Source: DASPKM01 sp036402175
GTDB taxonomy: Bacteria; Bacteroidota; Bacteroidia; Chitinophagales; Chitinophagaceae
Direction of reading: 5' to 3'
Assembly: GCA_036402175.1 (NCBI GenBank)
Contig: DASWTK010000073.1
Coordinates: 1 to 5,853, forward strand
Length of the DNA: 5,853 bases
A model generated the notes under the pieces. It searched no databases, was not told the origin of the DNA, and was given only the letters and a program-made list of their open reading frames with translations. Of this stretch, positions 1 through 5,439 are shown one piece after another. The number at the start of each line of letters is the position of its first letter. The stretch's first letter is position 1. Made by a program: the position numbers and the translations under genes.

Positions 1-383
1 TGCATGCGGCGAACGATAAAAAGCGCAATGAGATCATGCCAATCAACGAGAGCAATAATCTGAAATCGCTTGTAGAGGCTCTGAATTATTTTTACAGTAA
101 CACCAGAAGCGAGATCACATTTGAATATATCCTGTTCAACAATTTTAACGATAGTGAGCAGGATGCCGATGAACTTATTAAGATCTATCGCCAGGTTCCG
201 GCAGATCTGGTAAATATCATTGAATATAATCCCATCGAATTCGCGCAATTCAGCAAGCCCGAAGAGTCGCGCATCGCGTCGTTCATGCATTATCTTGAAA
301 AGAACAGGGTAAATGCAAGGTTAAGGCGCAGTCGCGGTAAAGACATTGACGCCGCCTGCGGACAGCTCGCAAACAAGAATTAG
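1..383 (+). CDS. rlmN: 23S rRNA (adenine(2503)-C2)-methyltransferase RlmN, C-terminal part
   Basis: This is the 3' end of a gene whose start lies before the window; the reading frame is open from base 3 to the TAG stop at 381-383. The product resembles the C-terminal third of RlmN, a cytoplasmic radical-SAM enzyme that methylates C2 of A2503 in 23S rRNA and A37 in some tRNAs. Recognisable family segments are HAANDKKRNEIMPIN near the window edge, the ITFEYILFNNFND stretch, the NIIEYNP motif, and the terminal RRSRGKDIDAACGQLA. The Cys in AACGQLA matches the conserved cysteine that forms the methyl-enzyme intermediate in characterised RlmN proteins. The radical-SAM CxxxCxxC cluster is upstream and not visible. 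An internal ATG at 36 is not the true start, because family-conserved sequence continues before it. Confidence 0.95.
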   Translation, partial: HAANDKKRNEIMPINESNNLKSLVEALNYFYSNTRSEITFEYILFNNFNDSEQDADELIKIYRQVPADLVNIIEYNPIEFAQFSKPEESRIASFMHYLEKNRVNARLRRSRGKDIDAACGQLANKN

Positions 384-386
384 TCT

Positions 387-400
387 TTTCAGCGCTGAAA
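387..400. promoter_or_regulatory. 14-bp perfect palindrome after rlmN
   Basis: TTTCAGCGCTGAAA is a perfect palindrome that begins three bases after the rlmN stop codon. It is not followed by a T-run, so it is a poor intrinsic terminator. It could be a dimeric-protein site or a short hairpin at the mRNA 3' end. The role is unknown; only the symmetry is seen. Confidence 0.35.
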
Positions 401-434
401 CCCGCTCAATTTGTTAAGCATTCCCTAATCCTGG

Positions 435-459
435 CCATATATGGGCGATTATTGATCGC
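435..459. promoter_or_regulatory. two small palindromes upstream of the Spy-like gene
   Basis: CCATATATGG (435-444) is a perfect 10-bp palindrome. Directly after it, GCGAT (445-449) and ATCGC (455-459) form a 5-bp inverted repeat around a 5-base spacer. They lie 55-79 bases before the ATG at 514. Such paired dyads are compatible with an operator for an envelope-stress or other regulator, but no known consensus is recognised, and short palindromes occur by chance. Confidence 0.25.
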
Positions 460-513
460 GCATTAAACCTCACCTTCCTTACGGGGTCTATCATTCATTA
501 AAAAAATAATATA

Positions 514-930
514 ATGAAAAGACTCGTAGTAAGCCTGTTTGCAATGTTGATGATTGGTGTTGCAGCCCAGGCGCAGGAAAACCATAAACGTCATGGCAAG
601 CATCATCAGAAAGAAGTAGCCGAAAAATTGAATTTTTCTGAAGATCAGAAAACACAATTAAAGACTATTCATGAGGAAACAAGAAAGCAACTGGAAGAGT
701 TGAAGAAGAACGATCAGATCAGTGTAAAGGAATACAACGAGCGGAAGAAAGCGATTCATGAAGGTCAGCAAACAAAAATGAAAGCCCTTCTGAGCCCTGA
801 GCAAAAGCAGAAGATGGAGCAGATGAAGCAGGAACGTATGAATAAGCACAAAGGTGAGAAAGGTGAAAAAGGAATCAAAGGCGATAAAGTAAAAGCCGGC
901 AAATCAAAGGCAGAAAAATCAGCCCGGTAA
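514..930 (+). CDS. secreted Spy/CpxP-like (LTxxQ-type) small protein with His-rich and collagen-like segments
   Basis: The 138-residue protein begins with a clear Sec signal peptide (MKRLV, hydrophobic core, likely cleavage after AQA at residue 20), so it should act in the periplasm. The mature part starts with a His/Lys-rich stretch (residues 22-34, HKRHGKHHQ). It then has two copies of an LTxxQ-type motif: LNFSEDQKTQL at 39-49 and LLSPEQKQKM at 92-101, joined by a highly charged helix rich in E, K and Q. This arrangement is typical of the Spy/CpxP superfamily, which holds periplasmic chaperones and metal- or stress-responsive regulators. The tail (113-138) is almost all K, G, E, A and S and includes four KGx triplets. 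The ATG at 514 is chosen because the signal peptide begins there; the leader is AT-rich without a Shine-Dalgarno sequence, as is usual in Bacteroidota. Exact function is inferred from family resemblance only. Confidence 0.75.
   Translation: MKRLVVSLFAMLMIGVAAQAQENHKRHGKHHQKEVAEKLNFSEDQKTQLKTIHEETRKQLEELKKNDQISVKEYNERKKAIHEGQQTKMKALLSPEQKQKMEQMKQERMNKHKGEKGEKGIKGDKVKAGKSKAEKSAR
850..885 (+). repeat. 9-bp in-gene tandem repeat coding KGE KGE KGI KGD
   Basis: Four successive 9-base units beginning AAAGGT, AAAGGT, AAAGGA and AAAGGC encode a collagen-like Gly-x-Lys run at residues 113-124 of the Spy-like protein. The first two units differ only at the last base, which suggests recent duplication by slippage. 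The run is far too short for a stable collagen triple helix. Confidence 0.7.
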
Positions 931-1187
931 CCCAAATAACCATTTCCAATACCCTTATCCGTTTTTTTTCCGGAACCCGATCCGTTTTTAGTCCGTGCGA
1001 AATCCCTGGCCCTAAATTTTTTATCCCGGACCCTAAACCGTATTTATCCGAATCTATCCAGGACCTTGACCCGTATACATCATTATCCTTTCGAAACCGT
1101 GACCCATATCCGTATCCATCCGGAACTATGACCCGTATTTGATCCGTACAGGTATCCCGGACCCTATCCCGTAATTCGTCCGTACCC
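931..1187. repeat. degenerate hexamer-phased C-tract (+) / G-tract (-) repeat array
   Basis: This occupies most of the 372-base gap between the Spy-like gene and rluB. Runs of CC or CCC recur across it with spacings that cluster at 6 or 12 bases: by hand count, about 16 of 30 intervals are exactly 6 or 12, and about 23 are within one base of that. Recurrent words on the + strand are ATCCGG, GACCCT, ATCCCG, GACCCGTA and ATCCGTA. The best-preserved block is at 1154-1170. On the - strand this gives G-runs separated by three bases, such as GGGATAGGGTCCGGG (1156-1170). The - strand frame happens to be open, but it overlaps the Spy-like gene, has no recognisable product, and is best explained by the repeat's base composition. 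Function is unknown. Confidence 0.6.
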
Positions 1188-1233
1188 ACATTAAATGGCT
1201 TCCTTTTATTAGTCAGCCATCGAATGTTTTCAG

Positions 1234-1261
1234 GAAAGGCAGCTCACTTGGGCTGTCTTTC
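1234..1261 (+). terminator. hairpin with following T-rich run, terminator-like
   Basis: GAAAGGCAGC (1234-1243) pairs with GCTGTCTTTC (1252-1261) across an 8-base loop, giving a 10-bp stem with one G-U wobble. It is followed by GTATTTTT. The shape fits an intrinsic terminator for transcripts entering from the Spy-like gene and the repeat region. The T-run is at the same time part of the rluB promoter element, so termination and initiation signals overlap. It is about 300 bases from the stop codon it would serve, which lowers confidence. Confidence 0.5.
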
Positions 1262-1262
1262 G

Positions 1263-1270
1263 TATTTTTG
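1263..1270 (+). promoter_or_regulatory. Bacteroidota -7 promoter element (TAnnTTTG) for rluB
   Basis: TATTTTTG matches the Bacteroidota primary-sigma -7 consensus TAnnTTTG exactly and is followed by CC, giving the familiar TTTGCC context. Transcription would begin a few bases downstream, leaving a leader of about 25 bases before the ATG at 1303. A matching -33 TTG at the expected distance is not evident; the nearest TTG (1248-1250) is too close. Confidence 0.65.
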
Positions 1271-1273
1271 CCG

Positions 1274-1295
1274 GCTACTGTTGAAAAACAGCAGC
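1274..1295 (+). promoter_or_regulatory. GNRA-capped hairpin in the rluB leader
   Basis: CTGTT (1278-1282) and AACAG (1287-1291) form a 5-bp stem closed by a GAAA loop, which fits the stable GNRA tetraloop class. GCT (1274-1276) and AGC (1293-1295) extend it by three pairs past one A-C mismatch. It sits seven bases before the rluB start codon, so it could influence translation initiation or mRNA stability. This is a structural reading only. Confidence 0.35.
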
Positions 1296-1302
1296 TACAA
1301 AT

Positions 1303-2259
1303 ATGAAAAAGCAAGACAACTTTAAGAAGTTCTCCGACAAGAAGAGGAACAGCGCCATTAAGGAAGAATTCCGCAAGGAAAAGAAACTATGGAAGAAGGA
1401 ACGCGCTGCCGCGATAGACAAGCGCTTCGAATTAAAAAGAAAACCTCAGCCACCGGTTCCATCCACAGATTCACCCAGGCATCAGCCTACAAGCCTGGGA
1501 AAGGATGAATTCCAGTTAAATAAATTCATTGCCCATAGCGGTGTATGCAGTCGTCGCGATGCCGCCGAACTTGTAAAAGCCGGCAAGGTGAAAGTAAATG
1601 GCGAACTCATTACAGAACCGGGGTTCAAGGTGAAGTCGACCGACGAAATAAAAGTGAATGGCAAAAAGGTAGTGCTGCAGAAGAACATGGTATATATCCT
1701 GCTGAACAAACCAAAGGATTACATCACTACAACATCCGATCCGCAGGGAAGGCAGACAGTCATTCAGCTGATCAAAAACGTGATCAACGAACGGGTATAT
1801 CCTGTAGGCCGGCTCGACAGGAACACTACCGGAGTGTTGTTACTGACAAATGATGGCGACCTGGCTCAGAAACTTTCGCATCCGAGTTTTGAAGTAAAGA
1901 AGATTTATGAAGTGAAGCTCGATAGGCCGCTTACCAAAAAAGATTTTGATGCAATTGCAAACGGCATCACACTTGAAGACGGATTCATTGCTCCCGATTC
2001 AATAGCATATGCCGATGCGAAGGACAAATCTGTCATCGGCATCGAGATCCATAGCGGACGTAACCGCATTGTACGCCGCATCTTTGAGCACCTCAAGTAC
2101 GATGTAAAAAATCTCGACAGGGTATTGTATGCAAACCTCACCAAGAAGAATGTAGATCGCGGTAAATGGCGGTTCCTTTCTGAAAAGGAAGTAAGGTTGC
2201 TGAAGTATATGAACAAGTCATTTATCAGGAAGGAAAATTCTGCAAAACCTACAACCTGA
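1303..2259 (+). CDS. rluB: RluB/RsuA-family pseudouridine synthase
   Basis: This 318-residue cytoplasmic enzyme should convert a specific uridine to pseudouridine in rRNA; RluB, its closest named type, acts on helix 80-90 region uridines of 23S rRNA. Residues 1-66 form a very basic, low-complexity extension rich in K, R and E, followed by a Pro/Ser linker (48-64). An S4 RNA-binding domain runs from about 70 to 117 (FQLNKFIAHSGVCSRRDAAELV). The catalytic domain follows, with LLNKPKDYITT at 133-143, the family motif GRLDRNTTG at 169-177 where Asp172 is the predicted nucleophile, LTNDGDLAQKLSHPS just after, and GRNRIVRRIF at 252-261. All core motifs are intact. The ATG at 1303 is supported by the promoter about 35 bases upstream. 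It is the first gene of a three-gene unit. Which uridine it modifies cannot be read from sequence; RluE/RluF/RsuA specificity is possible. Confidence 0.92.
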   Translation: MKKQDNFKKFSDKKRNSAIKEEFRKEKKLWKKERAAAIDKRFELKRKPQPPVPSTDSPRHQPTSLGKDEFQLNKFIAHSGVCSRRDAAELVKAGKVKVNGELITEPGFKVKSTDEIKVNGKKVVLQKNMVYILLNKPKDYITTTSDPQGRQTVIQLIKNVINERVYPVGRLDRNTTGVLLLTNDGDLAQKLSHPSFEVKKIYEVKLDRPLTKKDFDAIANGITLEDGFIAPDSIAYADAKDKSVIGIEIHSGRNRIVRRIFEHLKYDVKNLDRVLYANLTKKNVDRGKWRFLSEKEVRLLKYMNKSFIRKENSAKPTT

Positions 2260-2266
2260 TCCCGCT

Positions 2267-3163
2267 ATGCCAGCCGAAACAAAGATCTATGTCCCGCAAG
2301 CCTGGGAAAAAATAAATTGTCCTGTTTGCAATTCAGCTGATCACAAGGTGTACGAGCGCTTTGGAAGCGAACTTCAATATACCTATGTCATGTGCGATAA
2401 CTGCGGCATGATCTATCAATCGCCCAGGCCAGTTTATAACCAGCATTTCATTGACGCGGCATATGCATCGTATTATCAGTACGCCGAGAACCTGCAGCTG
2501 AACGACCTGACAGAGATCCGCGAATCATCGGTAGGAATGTTCAAAAAAGAGATCGAATACATTTCCCGGTACGATAAAAAGAAAACTGCTGTGCTGGATA
2601 TCGGCAGTGGCATGGGAACTTTTCTGTATGCTGCAAAGCCAATTTACAAATCGGCAATAGGACTGGACGTATCGCAGCAGATGGCATCATTTGTTGAAGA
2701 GCATCTTGGTGTGAAAGTATATGTTCAGCAATTCGAATCCTTTACATATCCGCAGAAGTTCTCGCTCATCCATATGAGTCATGTTATTGAACACGTGCCC
2801 GATCCGAACCTTTGGTTAAGAAAAGCAAAGGAAATGCTGGATGAAGAAGGCATTCTGGTTATCAATGTGCCTAACAAATACTCTTTCGGTTTCAGGATGC
2901 AGCATCTGTTCTATAAGCTGAAGCTGAAGAAACAATTCTCCAATGCGTGGAGCGATCCTACGCGAACGCCTGATCACCTGTTTGAGCCAACAATACGAAG
3001 CATGAAATTCCTGCTGGCACAAAACAGGTATGAGATACTTGAATATTATACATACAGCCGGAAGGACCCCGCATCCAACGGATCTTTCAAATCAAAGCTG
3101 GTCAACCGCTGGCTTAAAATAGGCAGCAATCTTACATTTATCACCCGTCCTGCAAAGCATTGA
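2267..3163 (+). CDS. class I SAM-dependent methyltransferase with N-terminal zinc-finger-like motif
   Basis: The 298-residue protein starts with four cysteines in a CPVC...CDNC pattern (Cys18, Cys21, Cys43, Cys46), which probably bind zinc. A Rossmann-type methyltransferase domain follows: motif I VLDIGSGMG at 109-117, the acidic end of strand 2 at Asp134 (IGLDVS), and the HMSHVIEHVPDP segment at 169-180, followed by LDEEGILVINVPN (191-203), typical of the Methyltransf_11/23 group. The C-terminal 90 residues are less distinctive. Zinc-motif proteins of this kind often act on sugars, polyketides or cell-surface precursors, but the substrate here is unknown. It starts 7 bases after the rluB stop and ends 10 bases before the next gene, so the three are probably cotranscribed. 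That position between two pseudouridine synthases hints at an RNA-related role, which is inference only. Confidence 0.85.
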   Translation: MPAETKIYVPQAWEKINCPVCNSADHKVYERFGSELQYTYVMCDNCGMIYQSPRPVYNQHFIDAAYASYYQYAENLQLNDLTEIRESSVGMFKKEIEYISRYDKKKTAVLDIGSGMGTFLYAAKPIYKSAIGLDVSQQMASFVEEHLGVKVYVQQFESFTYPQKFSLIHMSHVIEHVPDPNLWLRKAKEMLDEEGILVINVPNKYSFGFRMQHLFYKLKLKKQFSNAWSDPTRTPDHLFEPTIRSMKFLLAQNRYEILEYYTYSRKDPASNGSFKSKLVNRWLKIGSNLTFITRPAKH

Positions 3164-3173
3164 ATACACCAGC

Positions 3174-3896
3174 GTGCAACACAAACCCGATATCATATTT
3201 GAGAATGAGCAGTTCATTGTACTGAACAAGCCGGCAGGATTGCTGAGCATACCAGACAGGCAGGGAAAGGATGTTTCACTGAAATCGATGCTGCTTGAGA
3301 GGTATGGTAATATCTATACCGTTCACCGGCTCGACCGCGAGACAAGCGGCCTGATTGTTTTTGCTAAAGACGAAGCTACTCACAAACTTTTATCACAACA
3401 GTTTGAAGACCGGAGCACCAGTAAATTCTATACAGGATTTTCGCTCGGGAATCTTTCGCCAAAAAGTGGAGTGATCGATGCGCCGATCGCTGAGCATCCT
3501 GCAAAAAAAGGTATGATGATGGTGCACAAGAAAGGCAAGCCATCTGTCACTGAGTATGAAGTGCTGGAAGAATTTGGAACCTATTCCTGGATGCAATTCA
3601 AAATACTGACCGGTCGAACGCACCAGATACGCGTTCACATGCATTCAATCGGTCATCCCCTGGCCTGCGATCCGCTGTATGGTGATGGAAAGCCTGTTTT
3701 TATTTCGGGTATTAAAAAGAATTACAAGCTATCAAGGCAGGAAGAAGAAGAAAGACCGATGCTGAACCGCCTCGCACTTCATGCGTGGAAACTTGAATTT
3801 GTCAATGCCGATGGTGAACGGTTGATGTTTGAAGCGCCGCTGCCGAAAGACATATTTGCGTTGTTGAAGCAGTTGAGGAAATGGAAGAAGAATTAG
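3174..3896 (+). CDS. RluA-family RNA pseudouridine synthase, GTG start
   Basis: This 240-residue protein is a stand-alone RluA-type catalytic domain without an S4 domain. It should isomerise uridine in rRNA or tRNA in the cytoplasm. Visible motifs are FIVLNKPAGLLSIPD (14-28), TVHRLDRETSGLIVFAK (49-65) with Asp54 as the predicted catalytic aspartate, and LTGRTHQIRVHMHSIGHPL (145-163), the second signature of the family. The segment around EEEERPMLNRLALHAW (190-205) is family-typical of Bacteroidota members. The start is taken as GTG at 3174: no ATG lies between the previous stop and the conserved N-terminal strand, and the first in-frame ATG would remove LNKPAG. It follows the methyltransferase by 10 bases. 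The stop TAG (3894-3896) is inside the left arm of the large inverted repeat. The RNA target (RluA, RluC, RluD or TruC type) cannot be settled from sequence. Confidence 0.93.
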   Translation: MQHKPDIIFENEQFIVLNKPAGLLSIPDRQGKDVSLKSMLLERYGNIYTVHRLDRETSGLIVFAKDEATHKLLSQQFEDRSTSKFYTGFSLGNLSPKSGVIDAPIAEHPAKKGMMMVHKKGKPSVTEYEVLEEFGTYSWMQFKILTGRTHQIRVHMHSIGHPLACDPLYGDGKPVFISGIKKNYKLSRQEEEERPMLNRLALHAWKLEFVNADGERLMFEAPLPKDIFALLKQLRKWKKN

Positions 3897-4007
3897 CCAA
3901 TTAAGCCAATAAGCAAATAAGCCAATTAATTAATTAATTAATGAATGAATGATCCAATCCTGGTTCCCCTAATTAGCTAATTGGCTTATTGGCTTAATTG
4001 GCTAATT
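3891..4007. terminator. long inverted repeat between convergent genes, likely bidirectional terminator
   Basis: Bases 3891-3913 are the exact reverse complement of 3985-4007 (23 bp), and CCAATTA at 3922-3928 pairs with TAATTGG at 3978-3984. The left arm carries 8 extra bases (3914-3921, CAAATAAG) that would bulge out. The arms contain the stop codons of both flanking genes (TAG at 3894-3896 on +; TAG read on - at 4002-4004), each preceded by the same AAT codon. Each arm is itself made of 8-9-base near-repeats of TTAGCCAA, TTAAGCCAA and TAAGCCAA. A stem of 30 pairs, though AT-rich, is expected to stop or protect both converging transcripts. Confidence 0.7.
3924..3952. repeat. tetranucleotide microsatellite, AATT then GAAT units
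   Basis: Nearly five copies of AATT (3924-3942) pass directly into two GAAT units and a partial third. The tract lies at the loop side of the left arm of the inverted repeat. Its units look like a slippage-grown extension of the arm's own CCAATTA end. Length variation between strains would be expected but is not shown here. Confidence 0.75.
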
Positions 4008-5279
4008 ACCCTTATACACAACTCCGTCTTTCATCACAAACCTCATCTTCTCCATCACCTTCACATCTTTAACAGGGTCGCCTTCAACCGCAACGATATC
4101 TGCAAGTTTCCCTTTTTCGATGGAGCCCAGAGACTCTGACATTCCAAGAAGATCAGCCGCGTGAATGGTAGCCGCGCGAATGGTTTCAATGGCTGGCATT
4201 CCCCCTTCCACCATGTAAACAAACTCGAGCCAGTTCCTGCCGTGCGCGTAAACACCGGCATCAGTCCCAAACGCGATCTTTACGCCCGCTTTGTATGCTT
4301 TTGCGAAAGTGCCCTGGATCTTCGGACCAATGGCCAGTGCCTTTGGTGTTACAAGATCAGGATAGTAACCCGGCTTTTTTGCAGAATCTCCTACCGCCTT
4401 ACCCGCGGTGATGGTAGGTACGTAATAAGTTCCATGCTGTTTCATCAGCTGCATTACTTCATCGTCCATGTAGGTTCCATGTTCAATAGAATGCACTCCG
4501 GCTTTGACAGCCCTCTTCATTGCTTCGGCACCATGACAATGAGCGGCAACCTTATAACCATAATCCTTTGCCGTGGCTACGATAGAAGCTATTTCGGCTT
4601 CTGAAAATTGAGGATTCTCACCACTCTTGGCAACACTGAGCACACCGCCCGATGCGGTAATTTTGATAAGATCGGATCCTTCTTTATAACGCTGACGCAC
4701 CGCCTTCATGCAATCTTCAGGACCATTGGCCACACCTGCTGCTGCTCCGGGGTCACCCATCAATTCCCTGCGGTACCCGTTGGTTGGATCTGCGTGACCG
4801 CCAGTTGTTGCAATTGACTTGCCCGCTGTAAATACACGAGGTCCCTTTATAGTTCCTTTATTGATTGCGTTGCGCAATGAAATATTTACTCCGATTCCTC
4901 CAAGATCACGAACTGTTGTAAAACCAATCATCAATGTTCTTTCCGCGAATTGCACGGACTGAAACGCATAATCCGCGGGATTCAGGGTGAAGGTTTCCAT
5001 GTAAAGGTTCGGGTTGGTCTCGTGCTCCATGTGCACATGCATGTCGATCAGGCCCGGCATCACTGTGCGGTTCTTAAGATCGATCACCCTGTCATTCGAT
5101 TGTGCGGATGCGTATCCTTTCACCACATCAATTATCTTATTGCCTTCGACAATTATGCTCATTTCCTTTTGAACAGCGGATGCTTTAACATCAATCAATT
5201 GTCCGCAATGCAAAATGGTCCGTTGAGCAAAAAGCAGATTCGCTATCAGGCAGCAAATGATTGTTATGGTGAGACGCAT
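4002..5279 (-). CDS. exported metal-dependent amidohydrolase (imidazolonepropionase/prolidase-like)
   Basis: The 425-residue protein has a signal peptide (residues 1-18, ICCLIANLLFA, cleavage likely before QR), so it should work in the periplasm or outside the cell. It belongs to the amidohydrolase superfamily, in the branch often annotated as imidazolonepropionase-like or Xaa-Pro dipeptidase. The metal site looks complete: HVH at 81-83 inside MPGLIDMHVH, Lys206 in LIKITASGG as the probable carboxylated bridging lysine, His247 in AAHCHG, His267 in SIEHG, and Asp340 in FGTDAG. The C-terminal MPAIETIRAATIHAADLLG and GSIEKGKLADIVAVEGDP close the barrel and return to the small beta domain. Substrate is not determined: a peptide, a cyclic amide or a lactone are all possible. 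The secretion signal makes a role in histidine breakdown unlikely. It is transcribed toward the pseudouridine synthase operon. The ATG at 5277-5279 is supported by the signal peptide. No partner gene is adjacent on this strand except the peroxiredoxin, which has its own terminator. Confidence 0.9.
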   Translation of the reverse strand: MRLTITIICCLIANLLFAQRTILHCGQLIDVKASAVQKEMSIIVEGNKIIDVVKGYASAQSNDRVIDLKNRTVMPGLIDMHVHMEHETNPNLYMETFTLNPADYAFQSVQFAERTLMIGFTTVRDLGGIGVNISLRNAINKGTIKGPRVFTAGKSIATTGGHADPTNGYRRELMGDPGAAAGVANGPEDCMKAVRQRYKEGSDLIKITASGGVLSVAKSGENPQFSEAEIASIVATAKDYGYKVAAHCHGAEAMKRAVKAGVHSIEHGTYMDDEVMQLMKQHGTYYVPTITAGKAVGDSAKKPGYYPDLVTPKALAIGPKIQGTFAKAYKAGVKIAFGTDAGVYAHGRNWLEFVYMVEGGMPAIETIRAATIHAADLLGMSESLGSIEKGKLADIVAVEGDPVKDVKVMEKMRFVMKDGVVYKGN

Positions 5280-5311
5280 GGAGATTGTTTTTTTTATTGG
5301 GAGTTCATGAA

Positions 5312-5330
5312 AAATTCAAAATTCAAAATG
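5312..5330. repeat. short AAAATTC tandem repeat upstream of the amidohydrolase
   Basis: Two AAAATTC units run into AAAATG within the 160-base gap upstream of the amidohydrolase. The rest of this gap (5280-5389) is AT-rich and holds no gene. On the - strand the tract reads TACATTTTG followed by AATTTTG, which is one base off the TAnnTTTG promoter spacing, so it may overlap the amidohydrolase promoter, but this is weak. Confidence 0.4.
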
Positions 5331-5389
5331 TAAAAGTTAAAAATATGGGTTTCTGGAAGCTACTTTATTTTTTTGTTTGTAAAATAAGA

Positions 5390-5413
5390 AGAGGTTGTCC
5401 GGAGACAACCTCT
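5390..5413 (-). terminator. intrinsic terminator of the peroxiredoxin gene
   Basis: AGAGGTTGTC (5390-5399) and GACAACCTCT (5404-5413) form a perfect 10-bp stem with a 4-base loop. Read on the - strand it lies 26 bases after the peroxiredoxin stop codon and is followed by TCTTATTTT, a U-rich run suited to intrinsic termination. It separates the peroxiredoxin transcript from the amidohydrolase gene downstream. Confidence 0.85.
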
Positions 5414-5439
5414 ATTTATGAATTGAGTGACCTTAGTAG

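Noticed and set aside
406..413. TCAATTTG as a promoter for the Spy-like gene
   Set aside because: One mismatch to TAnnTTTG, no -33 element seen, and it would leave a leader of about 95 bases; too weak to list as a feature.
1023..1037. CCCTAA-like telomere-type words in the repeat array
   Set aside because: Only isolated copies occur among varied hexamers, so a telomere or linear-replicon end is not supported.
931..1187. CRISPR array or integron-type repeats
   Set aside because: There are no constant direct repeats with unique spacers of uniform length, and no cas or integrase gene is near.
875..1189. Open - strand frame of about 104 codons with Gly/Tyr-rich sequence opposite the repeat array
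   Set aside because: It overlaps the end of the Spy-like gene, has no recognisable leader or family motif, starts at a GTG without support, and its GYGYGS-like look follows from the GG-rich hexamers.
1545..1853. Second + strand open frame inside rluB
   Set aside because: It lies in another frame of a gene with strong pseudouridine synthase motifs and has no family features of its own.
4161..5333. Several + strand open frames opposite the amidohydrolase
   Set aside because: They are antisense to a well-supported gene with intact motifs and show no recognisable domains.
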